From Sphingomonas elodea ATCC 31461 (GTDB lineage: Bacteria > Pseudomonadota > Alphaproteobacteria > Sphingomonadales > Sphingomonadaceae), in contig NZ_AGFU01000123.1 in assembly GCF_000226955.1 (NCBI RefSeq), forward strand, positions 1 through 64,000: a stretch of 64,000 nucleotides of DNA, written 5' to 3'. Of the stretch, positions 1-8,457 are shown piece after piece. The stretch's first letter is position 1, and each line of letters starts with the position of its first letter. The notes below the pieces were generated by a model, which worked only from the letters and a program-made list of their open reading frames with translations, was not told the DNA's origin and made no database searches. A program made the translations under genes and the position numbers.

Positions 1-590
1 ACGTCGACGGGTCTCAGCGCAGCGACCAGCGGGATCGCGTCGGTATCGACGGGCCTGAGCACGACCGACAGCAACGTCACGGCACTGTCGACCTCGACCT
101 CGACGGGTCTCAGCGCAGCAAACAGCGGCATCGCGTCGGTGTCGACCGGGCTGAGCACGACCGACAGCAACGTCACGGCACTGTCGACCTCAACCTCGAC
201 GGGTCTCAGCGCAGCGACCAGCGGGATCGCCTCGGTATCGACGGGCCTGAGCACCACCGACAGCAACGTCGCAGCACTGTCGACTTCCACGTCGACGGGT
301 CTCAGCGCAGCGACCAGCGGCATCGCTTCGGTGTCGACGGGCCTGAGCACGACCGACAGCAACGTCACGGCACTGTCGACCTCGACGTCGACGGGTCTCA
401 GCGCAGCGACCAGCGGCATCGCATCGGTGTCGACGGGTCTGAGCACGACCGACGGCACTGTGACGGCATTGTCGACCTCGACGTCGACCGGGCTGAGTGC
501 CGCGACCAGCGGGATCGCCTCGGTGTCGACCGGCTTGAGCACGACCGACAGCACTGTGACGGCATTGTCGACCTCGACGTCCACGAGCAT
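1..590 (+). repeat. 96-bp tandem coding repeats in adhesin stalk
   Basis: A unit encoding STGLSTTDSNVTALSTSTST plus GLSAATSGIASV recurs every 96 bases; successive units begin near 49, 145, 241, 337, 433 and 529. Most differences are silent or single substitutions (for example TSG versus NSG, DSN versus DGT). The array continues beyond the left edge. It is in frame, so unit gain or loss would change stalk length without breaking the gene. It is coding repeat sequence, not CRISPR. Confidence 0.92.
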
Positions 591-1668
591 CAGCACCGTG
601 GCCAGCGATGTTGCGACCGTTTCCTCGGGTCTCGTGAGCCTCTCGACCACTACGAGCTCCGGCCTGGCGTCGGTATCGACCGGCCTGGTGTCGCTTTCCA
701 CGACCACGGCGCAGGATGTGGCTTCCATCAGCACGGCTCTGGCGCCGCTGCTTCCGGTAGCCGGCTCGGGCACGCAGGCGGTCGCCGTCATTGCAGGCGG
801 TGCCGAAAGTTCGAACACCTTCAACACCCGCGGGGCAAGCGGGGATACCATCAAGACGGTGGAAGGCACGTCCTGTCGCACGGTGCAAGGGATCGATACG
901 ACGGCTGCCGGGCTTTGCTCCGCTGCACTGGGAGACGGTGCGACGGCCTATGGCTCGAACGCCAGGGCGGAATCGACGAACGGGACCGCCATCGGCTTCC
1001 GCGCGGTTGCCACCGGCAGCGGTGCGACGGCCGTGGGCTACAACAACAAGGCGACCGGCAACCAGTCCATCGCGATCGGCTATGCCAACGTCGTCAGCGG
1101 CAACAACTCGGGTGCGATCGGCGATCCCAACATCGTCAGTGGCAACGAAAGCTACGTCGTCGGCAACAACAACACGGTCGCGTCGAACCGGGTCTTCGTG
1201 CTGGGCAACAACGTCAACGTCGCCGCGGGCAATGACGGCGCCGTCGTGCTCGGCGACCGCAGCACGGCCAGCGGCCCGAACACGGTCTCGGTGGGGTCGG
1301 CGGATCAGACCCGTCGCATCACCAACGTGGCCGACGGCATTGTTGCATCGGATGCGGCGACGGTCGGTCAACTCGAGCGGTCGAACGCCGCGCTGGGCAA
1401 CCAGATCGCCGGTGTCCAGAACCAGGTCTATGATCTCGCACGGTCGACCTCGTTCGGTATTGCCGGAGCGACGGCCATCGCGATGATCCCGGACATCGAT
1501 CCGGATCAGCGCGTCTCCATCGGCATGAGTGTCGCCGGCATCAACGGATATCAGGCAGTCGGCCTCGGTATCACGGGTCGGGTTGGCGACAATGTCAAAG
1601 TGAAAGCGGGTGCGTCTATCTCTGGAGGCAAGTCGGTGTACGGCGCCGGCATCGCCTTCGGTTGGTAA
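1..1668 (+). CDS. Trimeric autotransporter adhesin (YadA-like), 5' end outside window
   Basis: The frame is open from base 1, so the N-terminus (signal peptide and any further stalk) lies off the window. What remains is a Ser/Thr-rich stalk made of 32-residue repeats, then a head-like region at about 900-1300 with YadA head motifs such as TAIGFRA, TAVGYNN and SIAIGYAN. A neck (RITNVADGIVASDAATVGQL) and a short coiled coil follow. The last roughly 70 residues form the YadA C-terminal membrane anchor, ending in Trp, as is usual for outer-membrane beta-barrel strands. The protein should trimerise in the outer membrane and mediate adhesion or autoaggregation. The next genes are putative glycosyltransferases, and the stalk is an obvious Ser/Thr-rich candidate substrate. 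Family assignment is firm; ligand and full length are unknown. Confidence 0.9.
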   Translation, partial: TSTGLSAATSGIASVSTGLSTTDSNVTALSTSTSTGLSAANSGIASVSTGLSTTDSNVTALSTSTSTGLSAATSGIASVSTGLSTTDSNVAALSTSTSTGLSAATSGIASVSTGLSTTDSNVTALSTSTSTGLSAATSGIASVSTGLSTTDGTVTALSTSTSTGLSAATSGIASVSTGLSTTDSTVTALSTSTSTSISTVASDVATVSSGLVSLSTTTSSGLASVSTGLVSLSTTTAQDVASISTALAPLLPVAGSGTQAVAVIAGGAESSNTFNTRGASGDTIKTVEGTSCRTVQGIDTTAAGLCSAALGDGATAYGSNARAESTNGTAIGFRAVATGSGATAVGYNNKATGNQSIAIGYANVVSGNNSGAIGDPNIVSGNESYVVGNNNTVASNRVFVLGNNVNVAAGNDGAVVLGDRSTASGPNTVSVGSADQTRRITNVADGIVASDAATVGQLERSNAALGNQIAGVQNQVYDLARSTSFGIAGATAIAMIPDIDPDQRVSIGMSVAGINGYQAVGLGITGRVGDNVKVKAGASISGGKSVYGAGIAFGW

Positions 1669-1715
1669 ACGCGTCGCTGCTCCGGGGCTAATAGTCCCCC
1701 AAGAGCTCCGGAGCG

Positions 1716-1759
1716 GGGAAGTGCGGGATCATGCCCGCCCGCACTTCCCTTTCATTATT
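1716..1759 (+). terminator. Rho-independent terminator after the adhesin gene
   Basis: Perfect 12-bp inverted repeat (1716-1727 with 1738-1749, arms GGGAAGTGCGGG and CCCGCACTTCCC), 10-base loop, followed by the T-rich run TTTCATTATT. It sits 48 bases after the adhesin stop and directly before the DUF2827 operon, leaving almost no room for a separate promoter. Confidence 0.75.
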
Positions 1760-1763
1760 ACGT

Positions 1764-2906
1764 ATGGACCATCACGAGTATTTCATGCGCATCGGGATTT
1801 CAATTTTCACCCAGGCTGACCAGAATATCTGGAACAACGGCATCGGGCAGAACGTGTATCACCTTGCCACCCTGTGCGAGCAACTGCCCTTCGTGGAAGC
1901 GGTATATCTGCTGAACTGCGGCGATACGGACGCCGTACCGGCAGGTGCAGGCGAAGCGGGTGCGCGCTTTCCGCTGTTGACGCTGCGCAACGCGATCGAT
2001 TCGATCGACGTAGCGATTGAGGTGTCCGGCGCGCTGGATTCCGAATGGATCGATCGGTTCCGCGCCCGGGGCGGCCGCATTGCCTATCACATTTGTGGGC
2101 AGCCCTATGCCGCGCTCGTCGATCATACGACGTTCGGGCGCACCGGCTGCTTCGTCCGTCCGGATCGCTGCGACGAGGTCTGGCTGCTCGAGAAGGACGC
2201 GTCGTTCGCAGCGATGGTCGGCAGTCTGCACCGCTGCCCGGTCACCGTCGTGCCCTATTTGTGGGCACCGAATTTCCTAATGGAAAGCTTTACCGGCGGT
2301 GGGGAAAGCTTCGGCTATCGGAAGGGAGCCCTGTCTTCGGATACGGCAACCGTCGCAATTTTCGAGCCCAACCTGTCTCCTATCAAGACGGGGATCATTC
2401 CGTTCCTGATCGCGGAGGAAGTCGAGCGGATCGAGCCGCAGGCCATCGCTGCCGTCAAGTTCATGAACGCGGCACATCTGGCTGAGCACTATACCTTCTC
2501 AGCGCTGATCAGAAGCAGCAACCTGGGCCGAAATGGCAAGGTTTCGCTGCATCAACGCGACTTTTTCTCTCATGTGATGGGGCGAGGGGCGAATGTCGTC
2601 GTTAGTCATCAACTGGAGTGTTCGCAGAACTATCTCTATCTGGACGCAATTGCAGGGGGATATCCACTGATTCACAATTCTCCTCTGTTTGCGCAGGTGG
2701 GATATTACTATCCGGAATCGGACGTGGCTGCCGGTGCTCATCAGCTATTGCGGGCCTGGCGTGAGCACGATCGGGAGTTGCCGGCCTACAAGGCGGCGGC
2801 GGCGACCAAGATCGCAAGCCTCAGCCCTTTCGATCGGCATAATCAGAACGCCTATGCGCGGAGGCTGCTCGACCTCGTCGCGGTGGCTGAAAGGCGTCGC
2901 GCATGA
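1764..2906 (+). CDS. DUF2827 family protein 1 (glycosyltransferase-like)
   Basis: About 380 residues and paralogous to the products at 2903-4060 and 4615-5760. All three share an N-terminal (K/R)(I/V)G(I/V) strand followed by (N/S)(I/L)W-NGI-QN, a central (F/V/I)EPN motif (here IFEPNLSPIKT), and a C-terminal SH-NY-Y-GYPLIHN block. This layout recalls GT-B fold glycosyltransferases with an Asn/Glu-rich donor site, but DUF2827 activity has not been established to my knowledge. No signal peptide is seen, so it is probably cytosolic. The start is uncertain: ATG 1764 gives MDHHEYF and ATG 1785 gives MRIGISIF, and neither has a strong ribosome site. A start at 1731 would fall inside the terminator hairpin. 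It overlaps the next gene by ATGA. Confidence 0.82.
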   Translation: MDHHEYFMRIGISIFTQADQNIWNNGIGQNVYHLATLCEQLPFVEAVYLLNCGDTDAVPAGAGEAGARFPLLTLRNAIDSIDVAIEVSGALDSEWIDRFRARGGRIAYHICGQPYAALVDHTTFGRTGCFVRPDRCDEVWLLEKDASFAAMVGSLHRCPVTVVPYLWAPNFLMESFTGGGESFGYRKGALSSDTATVAIFEPNLSPIKTGIIPFLIAEEVERIEPQAIAAVKFMNAAHLAEHYTFSALIRSSNLGRNGKVSLHQRDFFSHVMGRGANVVVSHQLECSQNYLYLDAIAGGYPLIHNSPLFAQVGYYYPESDVAAGAHQLLRAWREHDRELPAYKAAAATKIASLSPFDRHNQNAYARRLLDLVAVAERRRA

Positions 2907-4060
2907 TCGCAACCAGTGCGCGTGCGGTCGGCCCTCGGCTCAAGGTCGGGGTCACCCTGTTCATCCGCGACGGCAGCCAGTCCCTCTGGGAAAACGGCAT
3001 CTTTCAGAACTGCTATTTTCTTCTGATGTTGTTGGCGCAATCGCCGGTCGTTGAACGGTGTTTCATCGTCAACGGCGGGCCGGGCGATCCCGCCGCTGCC
3101 GGCGATTTCTTGCAACAGGCGCCGGCGCCGGTGCTCACGTTCACCGAGGCGATGAACGAACTCGACGTGATCATCGAACTCAGCGCCCAACTCGATCCCG
3201 AGTGGGGCCGGCAGTTCGCGGGGCGGGGCGGGCGCATCATCGGCATGCGGGTTGCAAACGACTTCGTGATCGATGTCGAGCGGATGATCTTTGCACTGCC
3301 GCCCGCATTGTTGATGTCGGGCGTGCCATACGACGAGATCTGGACGCTGCCCGCCTTCGAGAAAACCTGCGCGCCTTATTATCGGAGCGGCTTTCGCGCC
3401 CCGGTTCGGGTGATGCAGCACCTGTGGAATCCGACGCTGCTGGAACGCGCGAAGGCGACGGCAGGCGTCGAGGCACCGTTTGAATATCGACCCGGCCGAC
3501 ATCGATGGCGCGTGGCCGTGGTCGAACCCAACATCTGTACGGTCAAGACCTGCCACCTGCCGCTGCTGCTGTGCGATGTTGCCCACCGGCAGGATCCGAA
3601 CGCGATCGAGCTCTTGCAGGTGTACAATGGCATGGCACTGAAGGAGCAGGCGGATTTCGTTGCCTATGCACGGTCCATGGACCTGGTGAATCAGGGGCTT
3701 GCGACCTTCGAACCGCGCTTTCCGATTTTCCACATCATGGGGCGCGCGGCGGATGCGATCGTCTCGCATCACTGGGAAAATGCGCAGAATTACGTGTATT
3801 ACGAAGCCCTGTATGGCGGATTCCCGCTGATCCACAACTCGCACCTGCTCAACGACTGCGGCTATCGGTACCGTTCGTTCGATCCGCACGACGGAGCGCT
3901 GGCGTTTCGCCAGGCGCTGGCGGAGCATGATCGCAACCTGGACGCCTACCGTGCGCAGGCGCGATCCTTGTTGCGGCATCTGGATCCCGATGCGGAAGCG
4001 AACATCGCTATCTATGGCAACGCGCTGCAAGCGGTCGTTGCGCGGAAGCGGGAGCAATGA
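2903..4060 (+). CDS. DUF2827 family protein 2 (glycosyltransferase-like)
   Basis: A 385-residue paralogue of its neighbours, with the same landmarks: LKVGVTLFIRDGSQSLWENG at the start, VVEPNICTVKT in the middle, and VSHHWENAQNYVYYE leading to GGFPLIHNSHLL near the end. No signal peptide or membrane segment is visible. It is translationally coupled at both ends by ATGA overlaps (with the upstream DUF2827 gene and the downstream small exported protein), so the four genes form one operon. Divergence between paralogues is large outside the motifs, suggesting three different specificities rather than a recent duplication. Role inferred: sugar transfer, possibly to the adhesin encoded just upstream. 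Confidence 0.83.
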   Translation: MIATSARAVGPRLKVGVTLFIRDGSQSLWENGIFQNCYFLLMLLAQSPVVERCFIVNGGPGDPAAAGDFLQQAPAPVLTFTEAMNELDVIIELSAQLDPEWGRQFAGRGGRIIGMRVANDFVIDVERMIFALPPALLMSGVPYDEIWTLPAFEKTCAPYYRSGFRAPVRVMQHLWNPTLLERAKATAGVEAPFEYRPGRHRWRVAVVEPNICTVKTCHLPLLLCDVAHRQDPNAIELLQVYNGMALKEQADFVAYARSMDLVNQGLATFEPRFPIFHIMGRAADAIVSHHWENAQNYVYYEALYGGFPLIHNSHLLNDCGYRYRSFDPHDGALAFRQALAEHDRNLDAYRAQARSLLRHLDPDAEANIAIYGNALQAVVARKREQ

Positions 4061-4611
4061 GCGAGCGGCGCGTGTGGCGCGGCAGGCTGGCGGTGGCGCT
4101 GCCGATGGCACTTGCCGGCTTCCTGCTGGGGCAGATGGCGGCCGCAGGGCCTAAGGCCGCTCCGACGCCGAAGGAGCCGCTGGTAGTAGCGGCGGCACGG
4201 ACAGTGGGTGTGAAACGCTGCCTGCCGATGATCACCGCCATCGCCCAGCGCGGGACCGCGGGGGCGACCTTGCAAGACATCATCATCGACTGGGATCGTA
4301 AGGTGCCCGACAGCGCGCCGTTCTTCTCGCTGACCGGGCTGGGCAATGGCACGCTCCGTGCCGCGCTCACAATTGCTGCGATCCCATCTCCCGCAGGATG
4401 TGCGGTGCTGGTTGAGCGCGTCTCCTACGCCCCCCGCACTTGCTCTGCTGTTGCAGCCGCCGAGCTTGGCGGCTTCCCGTCCGGCCAGTTGATCGACGGC
4501 ATCATGGTGTACCAGAACCCGCGTCAGGCGGGCGAGACCTACAGCCTGATCAGCAGCAACGGCGGCTGCATCATCCTTCGGCGCCAGGCTTCCCTCAACT
4601 GGACAGGATAG
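4057..4611 (+). CDS. Small exported four-cysteine protein of unknown function
   Basis: The product is 184 residues. A basic N-terminus (MSERRVWRGR) is followed by a hydrophobic segment (LAVALPMALAGFLLGQMAAA), consistent with a signal peptide or single membrane anchor. The rest is soluble, with four cysteines (KRC, AGC, RTC, GGC) that could make two disulfides in the periplasm. I recognise no family. It overlaps the preceding DUF2827 gene by ATGA and is followed three bases later by the third DUF2827 gene, so it belongs to this operon. An accessory role in adhesin export or modification is possible but is inference from position only. Confidence 0.75.
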   Translation: MSERRVWRGRLAVALPMALAGFLLGQMAAAGPKAAPTPKEPLVVAAARTVGVKRCLPMITAIAQRGTAGATLQDIIIDWDRKVPDSAPFFSLTGLGNGTLRAALTIAAIPSPAGCAVLVERVSYAPRTCSAVAAAELGGFPSGQLIDGIMVYQNPRQAGETYSLISSNGGCIILRRQASLNWTG

Positions 4612-4614
4612 AAT

Positions 4615-5760
4615 ATGGCACGTCAGCCTTTGCGCATCGGTGTCACGATCGGCTTGCGTGCACCGGATGAAAGCCTCTGGAGCAACGGCATCAAGCAAAA
4701 TGCGTTATTTCTTGCCAAGCTCTTCCGTACCTCGCCTCTCGGCCATGACGTCGTGCTGCTCAACACGACGGATGTTGCGATCACCCCCGCACTGCCCTGG
4801 GACTTGAACGCGTTTCCCACGGCGTCTTTCGACCAGGCCTGTGACGGTCTGGACGTGGTGATCGAACTAGGTGGGCAGATTTCCCCGGAGCAGACCGCCC
4901 GGATCAAGGGACAGGGTACCAAGCTTGTAAGCTATTGTTGCGGGCCGGAATATGTCCAGAACATCGAAGCCATGATCTTCGGGCGCCCGCTATGGGACTC
5001 GATCTTCATCAATCAGCAGTATGACGAGCTCTGGGCGATACCGCAGGTCTCGGGAACGACGCTTCCGTTCCTGCAGACGCTTCGCCGATGTCCGGCACGG
5101 GAGGTCCCCTTCGTGTGGGATCCGATGGCCATCGAGAGCGTCGCATCGGCGCTTCCCCATGGGGGTGAATATCGCCCCCGCGACGCACCGCGCCGGCTGG
5201 CGGTGATCGAACCCAATATCGACGTGCTGAAGTTCTGTCTCTATCCGATCTTGGCGGCAGAGCTCGCCTTTCGGGGTGCGCCCCAGAACTTCGAGACCCT
5301 GTACGTTGCCAACAGCGAACACATGGCGCTGGCGGATCGTGAGTTCGCCGGTTTGATGCGGCAGCTCGACATCGTGAAGGCGGGGAAGGCGGGTTTTCTT
5401 GGCCGCGTTCGCACGCCAGACTTCCTCAGCGGCCACGCAGACATCGTCATTTCGCACCAGTGGGGCTTGCCACTGAATTATTTTTATCTCGAATGCTGCT
5501 GGCAAGGATATCCGTTGATTCACAATGCGCAGCTGGTGCGGGATATTGGCTACTACTATCCGGATAACGCAGTGGACGTGGCCGCGCGTCACATCCTTGG
5601 CGTCTGTGCAAACCACGATGTCGAATGGCAGTCATATCGCGATCGTCAGCGCCGCCGAATTCAGCGTTTCCTCGCTAATAATCGCGCGTTAGCGAATCAA
5701 TATGACGATCTCCTATTCCGCCTTTTGAACCGCAGCAGCACTTTCACGCGCCACCGCTAA
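4615..5760 (+). CDS. DUF2827 family protein 3 (glycosyltransferase-like)
   Basis: A 381-residue third paralogue. It begins MARQPLRIGVTIGLRAPDES, which gives a clear natural start and supports short N-termini for the other two. Conserved blocks are SLWSNGIKQN, VIEPNIDVLKF and ISHQW...NYFYLECCWQGYPLIHNA. An upstream GGACAGGATAGAAT stretch supplies a plausible ribosome site. It is the last gene of the operon; the next 170 bases hold no gene. Function as for the paralogues: a likely glycosyltransferase fold, with donor and acceptor unknown. Confidence 0.83.
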   Translation: MARQPLRIGVTIGLRAPDESLWSNGIKQNALFLAKLFRTSPLGHDVVLLNTTDVAITPALPWDLNAFPTASFDQACDGLDVVIELGGQISPEQTARIKGQGTKLVSYCCGPEYVQNIEAMIFGRPLWDSIFINQQYDELWAIPQVSGTTLPFLQTLRRCPAREVPFVWDPMAIESVASALPHGGEYRPRDAPRRLAVIEPNIDVLKFCLYPILAAELAFRGAPQNFETLYVANSEHMALADREFAGLMRQLDIVKAGKAGFLGRVRTPDFLSGHADIVISHQWGLPLNYFYLECCWQGYPLIHNAQLVRDIGYYYPDNAVDVAARHILGVCANHDVEWQSYRDRQRRRIQRFLANNRALANQYDDLLFRLLNRSSTFTRHR

Positions 5761-5932
5761 TGGGAAAGAAAATTGGGCAGTGAAAGGTGACATCTAGTCG
5801 TGAAGCTGATCGCCGGCCGTTCTGAACATGCAGGAAGAAGTTGAAAATGATTGTGATTGCTACCCTATTGAGTGTGCCTCGTGCGTCTGAAGGATTGCCT
5901 CATAGGCACGACGGCGGCATTGGTCGGCTGGC

Positions 5933-7126
5933 ATGACCAATTCACTTGTTCGGCAACTGATCGATGCGGCGCGTGCTCGGATAGCTGCCGAAGGTATGCG
6001 AGGCCTCAGCCTTCGCATGATCGCGCAGGATGCCGGGATCTCGCTGGGTTCGCTCAGCTATCGGATCGGCGACAAAGCGGCGCTGCTTAAGCAATTGCTA
6101 GAGCGGGAACATCAGGATCAGCAAAAGCTGCACGCAATTTGGCACCGGCGCATCAAGTCGTTGAATCTGGCAGTTCCCTCGGTTCTTTCTGCCGTCATCA
6201 CAGCGTGGCTCGACGAGGCGTCCCAACCACGCCGAGTAGCTGCATTGGCAGGTTGCGAGTTATTGCTCGAAGCCGGGGCCAATCCCGGCAGCTATCCGGG
6301 AATGGCCGCGTTTCTGGACGCGCAGGATGCTTTCTGGGGGGACATGTTGCTGGCGCATCTGCCCGCCGACGAAGCGCGAATCTTCGGCTGCGCTATTGCA
6401 AACTACATTCGCGATGAGCTTCCTTTCTCGCTCGCTGCCGGGAGCAACGTCGATTATCGACTGCTGCGCGCGGCCACGATCGAGCGTCTTGGTTCCCGGT
6501 TGACGGTCGGCGAGATTGGCCTGTCCGCCCATTTCGCCCAACTCGTGGCGGCTTCCGGCAGCGAGAGTGCGGACGCGCCTCTGCCCGTCGACTTGCTCGC
6601 TGGAACCAAGCGTGCGGAAGTGGCGACGGCGATTGCGTCGCTTATCGCTGAGCAGGGGGTTGCGGCGGTGTCGCATCGGGCGGTTGCGGCGCGCGCGGGA
6701 GTCTCGAATTCCAGCGTCGCACATTATTTTCGGACACGTGCGGATCTACTCGACGCCGGTTTCGGCGCGCTCGTGATAAACATGCGAGATGAATTTAAGG
6801 CGCATGGAGGGCTTGAGCGATACGGATCCTGGGCGGCATTAATGCGTTCGACCCACGCGCTTGCACTTGCCGCCGCGCGCGATCCGCAGTTTGTGCCGTT
6901 CGCATTAGACATGCGGCGGCGGCGGGCAGAAAACGGGCAGGACTTGCTGCGCACCGCATTATCGGGCGACGCGCCGATTGACGCTGCCGCTGTCCAGTCT
7001 GCGGCGTTGATACTCGTCGGCAATTTCCTGGCCATGCAGGCGCGGGGCGGGTTAGACCGGCCGGGGCGGTTGCAGTTCGAGGACCTCGCCAGGTTGCGGC
7101 GGTCAAGCATCGCGGAATCCGCTTGA
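5933..7126 (+). CDS. Double TetR-type regulator (two TetR units in one chain)
   Basis: The 397 residues contain two TetR-like units in tandem. Unit one (about 1-190) carries the helix-turn-helix GLSLRMIAQDAGISLGSLSY. Unit two (about 205-397) carries AVSHRAVAARAGVSNSSVAH, with a HYFRTRADLL continuation typical of TetR. Each is followed by a helical ligand-binding-like region. TetR proteins normally work as dimers of single units, so this could bind as a pseudo-dimer. The 3' end overlaps the convergent MFS transporter gene by 24 bases, so it may control that transporter or the TonB receptor beyond, though no operator was identified. Confidence 0.8.
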   Translation: MTNSLVRQLIDAARARIAAEGMRGLSLRMIAQDAGISLGSLSYRIGDKAALLKQLLEREHQDQQKLHAIWHRRIKSLNLAVPSVLSAVITAWLDEASQPRRVAALAGCELLLEAGANPGSYPGMAAFLDAQDAFWGDMLLAHLPADEARIFGCAIANYIRDELPFSLAAGSNVDYRLLRAATIERLGSRLTVGEIGLSAHFAQLVAASGSESADAPLPVDLLAGTKRAEVATAIASLIAEQGVAAVSHRAVAARAGVSNSSVAHYFRTRADLLDAGFGALVINMRDEFKAHGGLERYGSWAALMRSTHALALAAARDPQFVPFALDMRRRRAENGQDLLRTALSGDAPIDAAAVQSAALILVGNFLAMQARGGLDRPGRLQFEDLARLRRSSIAESA

Positions 7127-8365
7127 AGGGGAGTGCCCGGGTTCGCGAGCAATGGCGAAGCCTGCCAAGCAGCAGCCGAGCATGACGAGAATGCCGAGCA
7201 TCAGGAACCGCTGTGGATCGGCATGCGTGCTGATGTTGTTGAGAGACAGCCAACTCCCGACCAGCATCGCGGCAAGGCCTAGTGCGATCTTTGTCGCCAT
7301 GGTGTAGACACTGAATGCTGCCGTGAAGCGTGCAGCAGCGCTTTGGCCATCGCGCTTGATCGCCTCCGTCAGCACGGCCCAGCTCAGGAACGCGACCCCG
7401 CCGCTCCCCAGGCCAAACCACGCAAGCAGCAGCGCTACGGCATTTCCCATGCTCTTCGTCCATGGAAGAAGCAGTGCGGTCACTCCACAGGCGGCATAGG
7501 CCCAGCCGAGGGCCTGTCGGTTGCCAATACGGCGCGCTATCGGCGACCATAGCCATATCGCAGCCAGTCGAGCGACGATGGTGACGAGCAGTGCCAGCGG
7601 GCCGATAGCGCCTTCGATAACATCGATGTGCAGCAACGCCTTACCCATTGCGGCGATCGATGCGAGGCCCAGCATGGTGGGAGCGCAAAAGCGCCAAAGA
7701 GCGGGCGATCCGCGCGGCGCAAGATCCGTTTCTAGTGTCTCGACGTGGAGACTATCGCGGCGCAGAAGAATTGGGAGCGGGACCATCAAGGCGAGTGCGG
7801 CCAATGCCACGCAGCTGGCCAGCACCGCCGCGCGATAGGGATCATTGCCGGTGCCGGCCTGAATCAGCGCCGCCACGAAACCTATCGCCAGGGTAGCGAC
7901 CGCCGAGCCAATCGCGCGAGCCTTGGCCGCCATCAGATCGGCGCCTCGCGCGGCAAGGTGGCGGGTAAGGCCGTTATGCGGCACGTCCGCAATGCTGTAG
8001 CTCAACCGGAAGAGTAACAGCAGCAATGTTGCGGTCCAGAGATTGTTCGGTGCCAGGAGGGGCAGCGCGGCAAATCCGGCCGATGCCGTGAGGATCGCCA
8101 GGAACGATAGCCATGGTATTGCCCTGCGCAGCCAGGCGAAGCGAACGATCGCGCGGCCGACCATGCCGTCGCAGAGCGCATTAACCAACGCGCTCGCTAG
8201 AAACATCCCACCCGCCATACCTGGGGATATTGCGAGAAATCGTACCATGATATAGAGACCTAGAATTTCCTCGCCTATCCAAAGCAGGCTAATACCGAGA
8301 TGTACTGATGTATAGCCGACGAGCAGGAGCTTAGCTCCCCAGCTTGGGGTGATGGATGAACTCAT
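7103..8365 (-). CDS. MFS transporter, GPH (MelB-like) type
   Basis: About 420 residues with roughly twelve hydrophobic segments and few charged stretches. The general pattern, including LSYSIADVPHNGLTRHL in the loop after the fourth or fifth helix, resembles the glycoside-pentoside-hexuronide:cation symporter group. The start chosen is the ATG giving MSSSITPSWG at 8365; an earlier frame extension (to 8458) adds a non-membrane segment and is unlikely. It is an inner-membrane carrier with unknown substrate. It is convergent with the double TetR gene. A TonB receptor and a ruined phospholipase C gene lie upstream on the same strand, so a link to inositol phosphate or glycerol-type compounds is conceivable but unproven. 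Confidence 0.8.
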   Translation of the reverse strand: MSSSITPSWGAKLLLVGYTSVHLGISLLWIGEEILGLYIMVRFLAISPGMAGGMFLASALVNALCDGMVGRAIVRFAWLRRAIPWLSFLAILTASAGFAALPLLAPNNLWTATLLLLLFRLSYSIADVPHNGLTRHLAARGADLMAAKARAIGSAVATLAIGFVAALIQAGTGNDPYRAAVLASCVALAALALMVPLPILLRRDSLHVETLETDLAPRGSPALWRFCAPTMLGLASIAAMGKALLHIDVIEGAIGPLALLVTIVARLAAIWLWSPIARRIGNRQALGWAYAACGVTALLLPWTKSMGNAVALLLAWFGLGSGGVAFLSWAVLTEAIKRDGQSAAARFTAAFSVYTMATKIALGLAAMLVGSWLSLNNISTHADPQRFLMLGILVMLGCCLAGFAIAREPGHSPSSGFRDA

Positions 8366-8457
8366 GTGAGTACCTGATTGATTTGATGGGAACCGTGACA
8401 GTGTTCTAGTTGGCGAGCGGAGGAGTACTCGCGCAACTGCTTCACCGGGAAGCTGCA

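Noticed and set aside
1-590. Regular repeats that might be taken for a CRISPR array
   Set aside because: Units are 96 bases, contiguous, without unique spacers, and encode a continuous adhesin stalk.
1731-1763. Upstream ATG at 1731 as the DUF2827 start
   Set aside because: It lies inside the terminator hairpin and adds residues not shared with the two paralogues.
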